In this document: positions 9,337 through 18,156 of the stretch, one piece after another
How positions within the stretch are numbered: position 1 is the first letter of the stretch
Layout of the letters: every line of letters begins with the position of its first letter
Source of the DNA: Haloarcula rara
GTDB lineage: Archaea; Halobacteriota; Halobacteria; Halobacteriales; Haloarculaceae
Reading direction: 5' to 3'
DNA length: 64,000 nt
Assembly (NCBI RefSeq): GCF_029338235.1
Contig: NZ_CP119785.1
Coordinates: 1,612,001 to 1,676,000 of the forward strand
Made by a program: the position numbers and the translations under genes
The notes under the pieces: model-generated
Database searches by the model: none
Seen by the model: only the letters and a program-made list of their open reading frames with translations
Told to the model about the DNA's origin: nothing

Positions 9337-9442
9337 CGAGGTACGCGGCTGTTCTGCCGCGGCGAGGGGGGGCACAGTCGCGGCTGTTCTGCCGCGACTG
9401 GCGCAGGACAACGCCTTTGTCTATCACCATCGAAACCCGGGT

Positions 9443-9688
9443 ATGAAAATCGAATACGACCGGGACACCTGCATCGGGATGTTCCAGTGTGTCGCGGAGT
9501 GGGACGGGTTCGAACGGGACGAGGACGCCGGCAAGGCCGTCCTCGTCGACGGTGAGGAGACCGACGAGGACATCTTCGTCCAGGAGGTGCCCGAGGACGC
9601 CGAGTTCGACGCGAAGTTCGCCGCGCGGGTCTGTCCGGTCGACGCCATCGCGGTGTACGACGACGACGGCGAGCAGCTGATTCCCTAG
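9443..9688 (+). CDS. Small ferredoxin, probably [3Fe-4S]
   Basis: This 81-residue acidic ferredoxin has the cysteines C10 and C16 (CIGMFQC) and C64 (ARVCPVDAI). Three rather than four ligands per cluster, with the middle position replaced, resembles the single [3Fe-4S] ferredoxins often partnered with cytochromes P450. No partner enzyme lies next to it. The ATG is chosen because the ferredoxin fold begins directly (MKIEYDRDTC); the long in-frame extension upstream overlaps the preceding gene. The gap before it contains two copies of a small palindrome, CGCGGCTGTTCTGCCGCG, which may form a terminator for the upstream gene. Confidence 0.85.
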   Translation: MKIEYDRDTCIGMFQCVAEWDGFERDEDAGKAVLVDGEETDEDIFVQEVPEDAEFDAKFAARVCPVDAIAVYDDDGEQLIP

Positions 9689-9759
9689 GTCGGCTGCGCC
9701 CACGCCCGCACGCGGGGGAGTCGAAAGCCACTCGGTCGTCACGCCCCCAGCACGAGTAG

Positions 9760-11238
9760 ATGGTTCGCCGCTCGCTCGGCACCCTCTTGCGCCGACTCGT
9801 CCGCGCCGTCCCGGCGCTGCTGGCCCGCGCCGGCCTCGTCGACCGGAACAAGGCCACGGAGGCGACGGACCTGGCCGCGCCGGTGATGGTCACTGGCGGC
9901 CTGCGCATCCTCCTGCGGCTCGCGGACTTCCTGATGGTCGGCATCGCGCTCGGCGACGCGGCCATCGCCGGCCTGGAACTGGGCTTTCAGTACTACTTCG
10001 TCGGTTTCGGACTCTCCCTTGCGGTCTCCTCGGGGACGATTAGCGTCGTCTCGCGGCTCCAGGGGGGCGACCGGCCCGACCGGGCGGACCTGGCGGTCAA
10101 GCAGTCGCTGTGGCTGGCGCTCCTGCTATCGGCGCCGCTGACGCTGGTCTCGTGGCTCTACCCCGAGGCCCTTGTGGGCGTGCTCTCGAGCGACCCGACG
10201 ACGATAGACTACGGCGCGACCTACCTCTCCATCGTGATGCTGTCGATGGCCCCGCGGTTCTGGAGCATGGTCGCCTCGCGGGCGCTCGCCGGCAGTGCGG
10301 ACACTCGCACACCCATGTACGTCCGCCTGCTGACCCTGCCGACGAACGTCGCGCTCAATGGGCTCCTCATCTTCGGCCCCGGCCCGTTCCCCGAACTCGG
10401 TATCGCCGGCGCGGCCTGGGGCACCGCCGTCGCCAACACGCTCGCGGCGACCATCTTCCTCGGACTGCTCGTCTCGGGTCGCTACGCGGTCCGGTTGCCC
10501 CTTCGCGGGCCACAGTTTGACCTCGGCCTGCTCCGAGAAATTGTCCGGGTGGCCCTGCCGCTGTCGGGGATGCGTCTGCTCCAGAGCTTTGCGCGCTTTC
10601 CGTTCCTCTTTATTCTGGGCGTGCTCGGGACGCCGACGCTCGCGGCCTACGCCATCGGCCGCCGCGTCATGCTGCTCGCGCTCATGCCCGCGTGGGGATA
10701 CGCGACCGCCGCGTCGACGCTCGTCGGCCAGCAGCTCGGCTCGGGTGACGAGGAGTCGGCGAGCGACTACGGCTGGCAGACGCTCAGAGTGGCCCTCGCT
10801 GTTCAGCTCGCCGTCGCCGCCGTCCTCGTCGCCTTTGCCCGCCCCATCGTCTCTCTCTTTGGCACCGCCTATCCCGGCCTCGCCGCCCAGTTCGTCCGCG
10901 TCTTCGGCCTGCTCGTCGCCGGCTTCTCCGTCTCCCGGACGATGCGTGGGAGCCTCCGGGGCGCCGGCGACACCCGCTGGCCGCTCTATGGCACTATCCT
11001 GGGCGGCTACTGCTTCCGGCTGCCGGTCGCGATGCTCGCGCTGCCCGCGGGCTTTGTCGTCACCGTGCCCCTTGTCGGCCTCTCCGTTGCGCCCGGCCTC
11101 GGCCTGGGACTGCCCGCCATCTTCGTCGCCCTCGTCGGGGACTTCTACCTGAAGGCGGCGGTGAACACGGGCCGCTTCTGGACCGGGAAATGGCGCGACG
11201 TGGCGCGGAAGTCGGCTGTGGGTGCTAGTGATGACTGA
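9760..11238 (+). CDS. MATE family efflux transporter
   Basis: This 492-residue membrane protein of about 12 predicted helices belongs to the MatE (NorM/DinF-like) family of cation-coupled drug exporters. Recognisable features are the paired six-helix halves, PVMVTGGLRILLRLADFLMV near helix 1 and a corresponding motif in the second half (REIVRVALPLSGMRLLQ). The N-terminal 30 residues are basic, unusual for a haloarchaeal protein, and probably cytoplasmic. The substrate cannot be told from sequence. A second, distant MATE gene lies at 19907-21472. The gene is followed by a large palindromic intergenic element. Confidence 0.88.
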   Translation: MVRRSLGTLLRRLVRAVPALLARAGLVDRNKATEATDLAAPVMVTGGLRILLRLADFLMVGIALGDAAIAGLELGFQYYFVGFGLSLAVSSGTISVVSRLQGGDRPDRADLAVKQSLWLALLLSAPLTLVSWLYPEALVGVLSSDPTTIDYGATYLSIVMLSMAPRFWSMVASRALAGSADTRTPMYVRLLTLPTNVALNGLLIFGPGPFPELGIAGAAWGTAVANTLAATIFLGLLVSGRYAVRLPLRGPQFDLGLLREIVRVALPLSGMRLLQSFARFPFLFILGVLGTPTLAAYAIGRRVMLLALMPAWGYATAASTLVGQQLGSGDEESASDYGWQTLRVALAVQLAVAAVLVAFARPIVSLFGTAYPGLAAQFVRVFGLLVAGFSVSRTMRGSLRGAGDTRWPLYGTILGGYCFRLPVAMLALPAGFVVTVPLVGLSVAPGLGLGLPAIFVALVGDFYLKAAVNTGRFWTGKWRDVARKSAVGASDD

Positions 11239-11291
11239 TTCCGGCAGGGTCTTCTTCCCATCTACAGCTACCACCCTGACAGCAGTTCAGG

Positions 11292-11550
11292 ACAGCCAGA
11301 AAGCCCCGGCCAGTTGCACTCCCGCGCCTCGCTGCGCGCTTCCTTCGCTCACTACGTTCGCTCAGTCCAGTGCTTTCGTCGTCGGGGTTCGTGCAACTGG
11401 CCGCCCCTTTCAGTCCCGCCCCGTGGAACAGCCGACCGGGCGGGACTGAAAGGGGCCGGACGCTCAGGGTGCGAGACGACGCAAGCACCGCAGCGAAGCG
11501 AGGAGCGCAGCGAGTCGGAGCCCCTGAGCGTCCGGGGGCTTTCTGGCTGT
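11292..11550. repeat. Palindromic intergenic element, copy 1 (complete)
   Basis: The element fills most of the gap between the MATE gene and the KH gene. The ends are the inverted repeat ACAGCCAGAAAGCCCC and its complement GGGGCTTTCTGGCTGT. Inside are imperfect inverted arms rich in CGCT/AGCG runs (left contains GTGCTTTCGTCGTC, right contains GACGACGCAAGCACC). At the centre is a core hairpin, CCCCTTTCAGTCCCGCCC pairing with GGGCGGGACTGAAAGGGG (11404-11455). Related copies occur at 28255, 30265, 33919, 45262 and 63475. No coding potential is evident. Confidence 0.8.
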
Positions 11551-11681
11551 TCTCAACCCGGTTCGCAGGTCACTGTCTGGCGACTTTCGCTCGATTAGTA
11601 CCCACACAGACACACCCACACACAGACGATACTAGCGCCGAAGTCTTAAACAGGCAGAACCACGTAAGCGCAACTATACTT

Positions 11682-12230
11682 ATGAAACACGTGAAGATAC
11701 CGCAGGACCGGATCGGTGTGCTGATCGGCGAGGGCGGTGAGACGATGCGCGAGATAGAGGAGCGTGCGGAGGTGCGTCTCGACATCGACTCGGAGGACGG
11801 CTCCGTCAAGATAGATACCGTCGGCGACCCCGTGACCGGGCTGAAGGGGCCGGACATCGTGAAGGCTATCGGCCGCGGGTTCAAGCCCGAGGACGCCCTG
11901 GCGCTGCTGGACGACGACATGATGATGTTCGAGATGATCGACATCGAGGCGGCTGCCCGGAACAAGAACGACCTCCGGCGCCAGAAGGGACGGCTCATCG
12001 GCGAAGGCGGCCGGACTCGCGAGCTGATGCAGGAGCTGACCGGCGCCGCCGTCGTCATCTACGGCTCGACGCTCTCCATCATCGGCGGGCCGGAACAGGT
12101 CGACGCGGTGCGGGAGGCCGCCGAGATGCTGCTCGACGGGGCGCCCCACGGCTCGGTCTACTCGTTCCTCGAACGCAAGCACAACGAGATGAAGCGCAAC
12201 GAGATCGAGTACCACCAGTTCACGGGGTAG
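11682..12230 (+). CDS. KH-domain ribosome assembly protein (Pno1/Dim2-like)
   Basis: This 182-residue protein has two KH RNA-binding domains. The first contains GVLIGEGGETMREIE (GxxG loop at 16-19) and the second GRLIGEGGRTRELMQ near residue 110, followed by the IYGSTLSIIGGPEQV strand typical of the Krr1/Pno1 family. In eukaryotes Pno1 (Dim2) binds the 3' end of pre-18S rRNA, and the archaeal homologue is thought to act in 16S maturation. The ATG lies about 30 nt after a TATA-like TCTTAAAC, supporting this start rather than the longer upstream frame, which runs through the repeat element. It is apparently monocistronic here. Confidence 0.9.
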   Translation: MKHVKIPQDRIGVLIGEGGETMREIEERAEVRLDIDSEDGSVKIDTVGDPVTGLKGPDIVKAIGRGFKPEDALALLDDDMMMFEMIDIEAAARNKNDLRRQKGRLIGEGGRTRELMQELTGAAVVIYGSTLSIIGGPEQVDAVREAAEMLLDGAPHGSVYSFLERKHNEMKRNEIEYHQFTG

Positions 12231-12360
12231 CCGACGGGCTGGCCGCGGTCTGGGCCGCCTGCCGTAGCCGAACTGACAGTGCAACGTCCCGTCGGCGTTT
12301 TTTCACGTTCTGGGCGTAACATATAACCCTTCGAGCGGTCAATAACTCCGGAAGACAACC

Positions 12361-13425
12361 GTGCCGAACAACACCGACGGCCAGGGCGGGACCACCGAGA
12401 CGGAGAGTGGCCAGACCGTCACCGAGGTCATGAACCGGCTGGAAGAGCTCCGCGACGAGGAAGCGGACCGCTCGGCCGCGACGGACGAGGGAATCTTGCT
12501 CGACCAGCTCGAAGAGGTCGAGAGCCGGCTGCTGGCCTTCGGTGAGGGGCTGGGCGGGAACCCGGAGGACGTGACCGACCTGCCCTTCACCGAGGAGGCG
12601 GGGCTCGACCATATGCCCGAACCGCTCTACGTCCGTCACGACACGGAGATGCTGAATCAGGTGACGTCGTGGCTGTTGCAGGACCAGCATATCGGGCTCG
12701 TCAGTCCCTACGGAACCGGGAAATCCGCCTTCCGGGAAATCGTCCTGCGTGACCTCGACAAGCACGACGACTTCGTCGTGACACATCTGGACAACCCCCG
12801 TGAGACGACGGCCCGGTCGCTGTACCAGACGATACTGGAGGCCGCCTACGCGGCGGGCTACTCGGTCAATCCGGGTCGCTACTCGCAGGTCAGGAACGGC
12901 ATCCCGTGGGCGACCTCGGAGGCGAAACAGGCGGTCCACGAGATCGTCGGGCGCGTGCGAGAAGACGGGAAGACGCTGCTGCTTGTCGTCGACGAGATAG
13001 AGGTGCTCACCGCCGACCTGCTGTCGCCGCTGCAGGTGGCCGGCGACGCCGGCGTCCGACTGTTCCTGACCGGCACCCCCGAAGGGAAGCGCCGCGTCGC
13101 CGAGATTCGGGGCACGCTCGACTCGCGCCTTCGCTACTACGAGCACATCGACCCCTTCTCGCCCGACGACATCGCCGAATACATCGCCCGCTCGCTGGCG
13201 TACTTCCGTGACGAGCCCTACAACGGCCAGGCGCCGGACCTCTTTACCCGCGAGGCCATCGAGGACATCCACGAACGGACCGACGGTAACCCCCGCGAGG
13301 TCCGCATCGAGTGTCGCGAACTGTTCACGCGAGCGGCCTTTGTCTGGTACCGCACCGGCCAGGACATCGACCGGATTCAGGTCACCCCCGAACTGCGCCA
13401 CCGCCGCTTCGGGATGGGCTACTGA
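12361..13425 (+). CDS. AAA+ ATPase related to Orc1/Cdc6 and ExeA-type proteins
   Basis: This 354-residue protein starts with GTG. After an acidic N-terminal 80 residues comes a P-loop ATPase: Walker A PYGTGKSA (117-123) and Walker B LLLVVDEIE (Asp211-Glu212), then a sensor-1-like FLTGTPEG. The rest resembles the lid of Orc1/Cdc6 or ExeA-like ATPases (IDPFSPDDIAEYIARSL, then RTDGNPREVRIECREL). There is no winged-helix domain clearly visible, so it is probably not a full replication initiator. Its function is unknown; candidates are chromosome maintenance or a regulatory ATPase. It stands alone between the KH gene and the thermosome gene. Confidence 0.72.
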   Translation: MPNNTDGQGGTTETESGQTVTEVMNRLEELRDEEADRSAATDEGILLDQLEEVESRLLAFGEGLGGNPEDVTDLPFTEEAGLDHMPEPLYVRHDTEMLNQVTSWLLQDQHIGLVSPYGTGKSAFREIVLRDLDKHDDFVVTHLDNPRETTARSLYQTILEAAYAAGYSVNPGRYSQVRNGIPWATSEAKQAVHEIVGRVREDGKTLLLVVDEIEVLTADLLSPLQVAGDAGVRLFLTGTPEGKRRVAEIRGTLDSRLRYYEHIDPFSPDDIAEYIARSLAYFRDEPYNGQAPDLFTREAIEDIHERTDGNPREVRIECRELFTRAAFVWYRTGQDIDRIQVTPELRHRRFGMGY

Positions 13426-13548
13426 CTTTCTCCCGTCGATATCGATTCTGACGCCCGCTCAGGGGCCTATATAAAGTGGGCACGACAACACGTCTCACAC
13501 CACCTAGCGGGACCGCAGTGTAGCGGTCGAACGCTCGCCACCACAACA

Positions 13549-13556
13549 TTTATATA
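13549..13556 (+). promoter_or_regulatory. Thermosome gene TATA box
   Basis: TTTATATA ends 26 nt before the chosen ATG of the thermosome gene, giving a leaderless or nearly leaderless transcript. It is the clearest TATA box in the window, as expected for a strong heat-inducible promoter. Confidence 0.65.
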
Positions 13557-13582
13557 GAATCACTTTCAATCATCGTGTGACT

Positions 13583-15277
13583 ATGGCTCAACAGCAGATG
13601 GGCAACCAGCCCATGATCGTACTCTCCGAGGAGTCCCAGCGCACATCTGGGAAGGACGCCCAGTCGATGAACATCACGGCGGGCACGGCCGTCGCCGAGG
13701 CCGTTCGGACCACGCTCGGTCCGAAAGGCATGGACAAGATGCTCGTCGACAACTCCGGCTCTGTCGTCGTCACGAACGACGGCGTCACCATCTTAGACGA
13801 GATGGACATCGAGCACCCGGCGGCCAACATGATCGTCGAAGTCGCCCAGACCCAGGAGGACGAGGTCGGGGACGGCACGACGACGGCGGTCGTCATCTCG
13901 GGTGAACTGCTGTCGAAGGCCGAGGAACTCCTCGACCAGGACATCCACGCCACCATCCTGGCTCAGGGGTACCGCCAGGCCGCAGAGAAGGCAAAGGAGA
14001 TTCTCGAGGAGAACGCCATCGACGTCGACGCCGACGACACCGAGACCCTAGAGAAGGTCGCCGGCACGGCGATGACCGGCAAGGGCGCCGAGTCCTCGAA
14101 GGACCTGCTGGGCGAGCTCGTCGTCCGCGCGGTCCAGTCCGTCGCCGACGACGACGGCACGGTCGACACCGACAACATCCAGATCGAGACCGTGGTCGGC
14201 GGCGCCACCGACGAGTCCGAACTCGTCGAGGGCGTCATCATCGACAAGGAGCGCGTCCACGACAACATGCCCTTCGCCGTCGAGGACGCCGACATCGCGC
14301 TCCTGGACACGGCCATCGAGGTCCCCGAGACCGAACTCGACACCGAGGTCTCGGTCACCGACCCCGACCAGCTCCAGGAGTTCCTCGACCAGGAAGAGAA
14401 ACAGCTCAAGGAGTACGTCGACCAGATCGCCGCCACCGGCGCCGACGTCGTCATCTGCCAGAAGGGCATCGACGACATGGCCCAGCACTACCTCGCCCAG
14501 GAGGGCATCCTCGCGGTCCGACGCGCCAAGAAGTCCGACATCGAGGCCCTCTCCCGGTCGACGGGCGCCCGCATCGTCTCGAACATCAACGACATCGAGA
14601 CCGACGACCTCGGCTTCGCCGGCTCCGTCGCACAGAAGGACATCGCCGGCGACGAGCGCATCTTCGTCGAGGACGTCGAGGACGCCAAGGCCGTCACGAT
14701 GATTCTGCGCGGCGGTACCGAACACGTCGTCGACGAGGTCGAGCGCGCCATCGAGGACTCCCTCGGCGTCGTCGCCGCCACGCTGGAGGACGGCAAGGTC
14801 CTCCCCGGCGGCGGTGCCCCCGAGACCCAGCTCGCGCTCGGTCTGCGTGACTACGCCGACTCCGTCGGTGGGCGCGAACAGCTCGCCGTCGAGGCCTTCG
14901 CCGACGCCATCGACGTCATCCCGCGCACGCTCGCCGAGAACGCGGGCCACGACCCCATCGACTCCCTCGTGGACCTGCGCAGCAAGCACGACGGCGGCGA
15001 CGTGACCAGCGGGCTCGACGCCTACACCGGCGAGGTCGTCGACATGGAGGAAGACGGCGTTGTTGAGCCGCTCCGTGTCAAGACCCAGGCCATCGAATCG
15101 GCCACCGAGGCCGCCGTGATGATCCTGCGCATCGACGACGTCATCGCCGCGGGCGACCTCAAGGGTGGCTCCGGCGACGACGACGAGGACGAAGGACCTG
15201 GCGGACCCGGCGGCGCCGGCGGCATGCCCGGCGGCGGCATGGGCGGCATGGGCGGCGGCATGGGCGGCATGATGTAG
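13583..15277 (+). CDS. ths: Thermosome subunit (group II chaperonin)
   Basis: This 564-residue group II chaperonin subunit has all the ATPase signatures: [23 protein letters not shown] and [15 protein letters not shown] in the N-terminal equatorial half, and the C-terminal equatorial motif around [15 protein letters not shown]. Thermosomes form eight-membered double rings that refold proteins with ATP. The tail is a Gly/Met-rich repeat ([13 protein letters not shown]), which is usual for haloarchaeal CCT proteins and projects into the cavity. The ATG two codons after a possible GTG is chosen for its position relative to the TATA box. The TAG stop is followed immediately by a hairpin. Confidence 0.96.
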   Translation: MAQQQMGNQPMIVLSEESQRTSGKDAQSMNITAGTAVAEAVRTTLGPKGMDKMLVDNSGSVVVTNDGVTILDEMDIEHPAANMIVEVAQTQEDEVGDGTTTAVVISGELLSKAEELLDQDIHATILAQGYRQAAEKAKEILEENAIDVDADDTETLEKVAGTAMTGKGAESSKDLLGELVVRAVQSVADDDGTVDTDNIQIETVVGGATDESELVEGVIIDKERVHDNMPFAVEDADIALLDTAIEVPETELDTEVSVTDPDQLQEFLDQEEKQLKEYVDQIAATGADVVICQKGIDDMAQHYLAQEGILAVRRAKKSDIEALSRSTGARIVSNINDIETDDLGFAGSVAQKDIAGDERIFVEDVEDAKAVTMILRGGTEHVVDEVERAIEDSLGVVAATLEDGKVLPGGGAPETQLALGLRDYADSVGGREQLAVEAFADAIDVIPRTLAENAGHDPIDSLVDLRSKHDGGDVTSGLDAYTGEVVDMEEDGVVEPLRVKTQAIESATEAAVMILRIDDVIAAGDLKGGSGDDDEDEGPGGPGGAGGMPGGGMGGMGGGMGGMM

Positions 15278-15301
15278 GCGAATCGAGGTAACGAGATTCG
15301 C
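15278..15301 (+). terminator. Hairpin abutting the thermosome stop codon
   Basis: GCGAATC and GATTCGC form a 7-bp stem (8 bp if the G of TAG is included) with a 10-nt loop directly after the TAG stop. Four other genes in the window have the same arrangement, so it is likely a 3'-end signal. No T-run follows it. Confidence 0.5.
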
Positions 15302-15721
15302 CGAACAGGCGAACGGGCGTAGCCCGTGAGCCTTCCCACACTTCACTCGGGCGCTACGGCCCTCGTTCAGGCAAAAACGTGGGGAAAAATCGCTGCGTGC
15401 TCCCTTCGCGGGCCTCCGGCCCGCGGCGGTCCGCGCGCTGCGGTTGAACCGGCGCGCTGCGCGCGCCGGATGCTCGTCCCTACCGCAGTCCGCACCGCTC
15501 GCTAACCGATTTCTCTCTTTGCGTTTCGATTCGCCGAGTGCAGACAGTAGTGGCCTCAGTGCAACTGTAACTCGGGACCGTTCTCAGCGGCCGTGTTGCT
15601 GACAGGGAGCCAATTGATCAGAGCCGACTGCTGTGGATCGAGCGTAACCACTTTACAGGGTTGTTTTAATCAACAGGGTCTGATGCCGTCGTAAGTATTG
15701 CTGTAGTTCGTTGCAAGTGGG
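15302..15721. other. Intergenic region with short palindromes, no gene seen
   Basis: The first 200 bases are very GC-rich with short palindromes (GGGCGTAGCCC, GCGGGCCTCCGGCCCGC, CCGGCGCGCTGCGCGCGCCGG broken by mismatches) and the motif AAAAACGTGGGGAAAAA, similar to the GAAAAACGT motif of the elements near 31017 and 33042. From about 15540 the DNA becomes clearly less GC-rich and featureless. Confidence 0.5.
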
Positions 15722-15982
15722 TCAGGACAGCCAGACGATTACCGCTCCGGCGGCAATTGCGACCACGTCACCCAGCAGGAAGATGCCGCTACCCTCCGAA
15801 CCAACATACCCGATTGCCGGGACAGCTGCGACCCGAGTGGTATCTAGATACGGTTCTGCGAGCAGGTTGTACGCACCTATGAAGATCAAGACGATTCCTG
15901 CGACCATGAATAATATCTTCAGCTTCGCTCTCGCTTTAAGTCCGTAAATTTCCGCGTTGAGTCGCCATCTCTCCCAGTCCAT
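15722..15982 (-). CDS. Small two-helix membrane protein, unknown function
   Basis: This 86-residue protein has two hydrophobic segments, about 23-42 (ILFMVAGIVLIFIGAYNLLA) and 66-85 (IFLLGDVVAIAAGAVIVWL), joined by a short extracellular-type loop containing a YLDTTR stretch. The N-terminus is basic and cytoplasmic (RLNAEIYGLKARAKLK). I do not recognise a family. The gene and its flanks (about 15540-16160) are noticeably lower in GC and less acidic in coding than the surroundings, which could indicate recent acquisition. A TATA-like TTAATTAATT lies about 20 nt upstream on the minus strand. Confidence 0.6.
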   Translation of the reverse strand: MDWERWRLNAEIYGLKARAKLKILFMVAGIVLIFIGAYNLLAEPYLDTTRVAAVPAIGYVGSEGSGIFLLGDVVAIAAGAVIVWLS

Positions 15983-16161
15983 ATCATGATAAAACGGGGC
16001 AAATTAATTAATCGTGTTGGGGAGAGGATACAGTAATTAGCACTGTCAGCCTTGTTTGAAAGCTCCACGAGAGATACATCTCAGTAGACCTACTATATAC
16101 ACAGTTTGTATCTTGCAACCTTTTCGTATCAGACCCCGGCCATTTCCACAAACCACGGCAA

Positions 16162-17999
16162 TCAGAACCGCTCCCGATTGCCCAGAATGTAGCCCAGTAA
16201 CACGATGAGGAGTGTCCCGCCGAACGTTTCTATCAGCGCGATGGCGTCGACGAGCGGGAGCGTCGGTTCGCTGTCGACCGGCGGCGCCGTTGTGAAGGTC
16301 ACCACGCTGTAGTAGATGGGCTCGGTGATGCCGGGGTCGAGTTCGTAGGCCACCGCCGCGACGGCGAAGAGCACGAGCATCCACACCGTGAGACGGAACG
16401 GGCGGACGCCGAAGCCGGTCGTCACTCGGGACGCCCACGAGCCCAGATAGGCCCCGTAAGCAGCGAGGTTGCCCTGCCCGGGGGTCACGCTCGGCCGGCC
16501 CTCACCCAGCTGCACGTAGCCAGTGAGCGACCCGTTTGCGCGGGCCTCGTACCCCCTGGCGCGGCGTTCGAGGACGTGCTGTCGGCGGGCTTTCCCCACG
16601 AGTCCGGCCTCGCTGTAAGCGCCTTTCAGGTCGTTGTAGGCCCGGGCGATGGCGTCCCACGCCGCGGCGTCGTCGGCCGCGTCTTCGGCGCTCGTCTGGG
16701 CCCCACAGCGGGTCCCCTGGCTCACGGTGATGTCAGTCAGCACGCTCTCGCGGAGGTCGCCGCCGCCCAGCCGCGCGCCGCGACAGTCTGCGTCAGTCAA
16801 GTCCGTGCCCGAGCAGTCCACTGCGGGGAGGTCGGCGTCGGCCAGCGTCGCGCCGGCCAGGTCTGCCTCCCTGAGCGTCAGTCGGGCGCCGCTGGTGGCT
16901 TCGAGGCTGGCGTCGGCCATGTCGGCGTTCCGGAACGTCGCGCCGTGCAGCGTCGCCCCGTCGAGCCGGACGCCCTCGAATCTGGCGTCCCGGCAGATGG
17001 CTCCGGCCAGGCTCGCCCCCTCGAGCACGCTGTCACTGAGGGTCGCCTCCCGCAGGTTCGCCCCGGTCAGGTCGACGTTGCGGAGGTTCGCTCCGCTCAC
17101 CTCCGCCCGGCCGAGGTTCACGCCGGCGCAGTTCGCGTCCCTGAGGTTCGCCCCCTCGAGGTCGACCTGTGCGAGGTTCGCGCCGTCGAGCTCGGCGCTG
17201 TTGCAGTTCGCGCCCCGCAGGTCCGTCCGGCCGAGATACGCGTCGGTCAGGACGGCCTTGTACAGCGTCGTCCGCCGCAGCGTCGCCCGCCCGATAGAGG
17301 CGTCGGTCAGGTCCGCGCCCTGCAGGCTCGCCCGCGTCAGCGTGGCCCGACCCAGCACCGCCCCGGTCAGGTCCGCCCGTCCCAGATACGCTTTCGTCAG
17401 GTCGGCGCTCTCGACGTTCGCGTCGGTCAGGTCCGCCCGGCCGAGGTAGGCCTTGTGCATATCGGCCCGGTACAGTTTCACCTCGACCATCGTCGCGCGC
17501 CGGAAGTTCGCGTCGCGAACGTCCGCCTCCCGCAGGTTCGCGTCGGTCAGGTCCGCACCTTCCAGGGTCGCCTCCCGCAGGTCGGCTCCCCGGAGCGTGG
17601 CGTCGGTCAGGTCCGCACCCGCCAGGTTCGCCCCGCGGAGGTCGGTGTCCCGGAGCGAGGCCCCGCGGAGGTCGGCGTCGGTGAGCGTCGCCCCGCGCAG
17701 GTCGGCCCCCGCAGGGCGGTCCCGGCGAGGGCCGCCCCTCGCAGTGTGCAGCCGGCAAGCGCCGACCCGTCGAGCAGCTCGGTAAAGGGCCCGCGTCGTC
17801 CCGGGGCCGGCTGGGTCGCCGAGTCGACCGACTGTGCCGCGTCGCTGTCTTCGGGTAGTGTCTCACCGGCGTGCCAGCGACAGCGGTCGGCCCCGTCCGC
17901 AACTGGGCGCGCACAACAGGCGGCCTGGGCGGCTTCGTCGGCCCGCCGCTCAACCCGAAGGCACTCGGCCGGCCACTCGAATCCGCACCGCTCGACCAT
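16162..17999 (-). pseudogene. Pentapeptide-repeat protein with C-terminal ion-channel domain, broken by a frameshift
   Basis: Two adjoining reading frames form one protein of about 612 residues. The first (from MVERCGFEWPAECLRV at 17999) has a Cys/His-rich N-terminus, perhaps zinc-binding (CGFEWPAEC, then CCARPVADGADRCRWH), and the first pentapeptides (ALAGCTLRGAALAG). The second carries some 60 A(D/N)LXX pentapeptides and ends with two membrane helices around a potassium-channel-like pore loop (YYSVVTFTTAPP). The frames meet at a run of five C at 17706-17710; a sixth C would restore perfect pentapeptide register. Pentapeptide-channel fusions are known in bacteria and haloarchaea. If the break is real, a shorter product starting at 17490 could still be made, keeping most repeats and the pore. 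Confidence 0.75.
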
Positions 18000-18156
18000 A
18001 TGTCGATTTCACGACCAGTCGGTTTAGCTTCCAGGGCCGGCCTCGCCGTACTCGCGACGGCCGGCTCGCCACTGCTCTCCGACTCACTTCGCTCCCCGGG
18101 TCACTCCGCTCGCCGGTTCGCTTCGAGGCCTCCTGTTGGTCGGCCTCGCGACGTTC

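Noticed and set aside
11239..11681. Possible coding sequence extending the KH protein N-terminus through the palindromic element
   Set aside because: The extension consists of element arms, has no KH-family counterpart, and a TATA-like box lies just before the internal ATG.
12361..13425. AAA+ ATPase as an Orc1/Cdc6 replication initiator marking an origin
   Set aside because: The winged-helix DNA-binding domain is not evident and no repeated origin-box-like motifs flank the gene.
14048..15346. Long antisense frame of about 432 codons opposite the thermosome gene
   Set aside because: The thermosome gene is unmistakable; this frame is its shadow, caused by codon-position GC bias.
15302..15721. 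Search for tRNA or other structured RNA genes in the larger gaps
   Set aside because: No T-loop consensus GGTTCGAATCC with a matching acceptor stem was found in any gap by eye; GGTTCGAA matches fall inside coding regions. A covariance-model search would be more sensitive.
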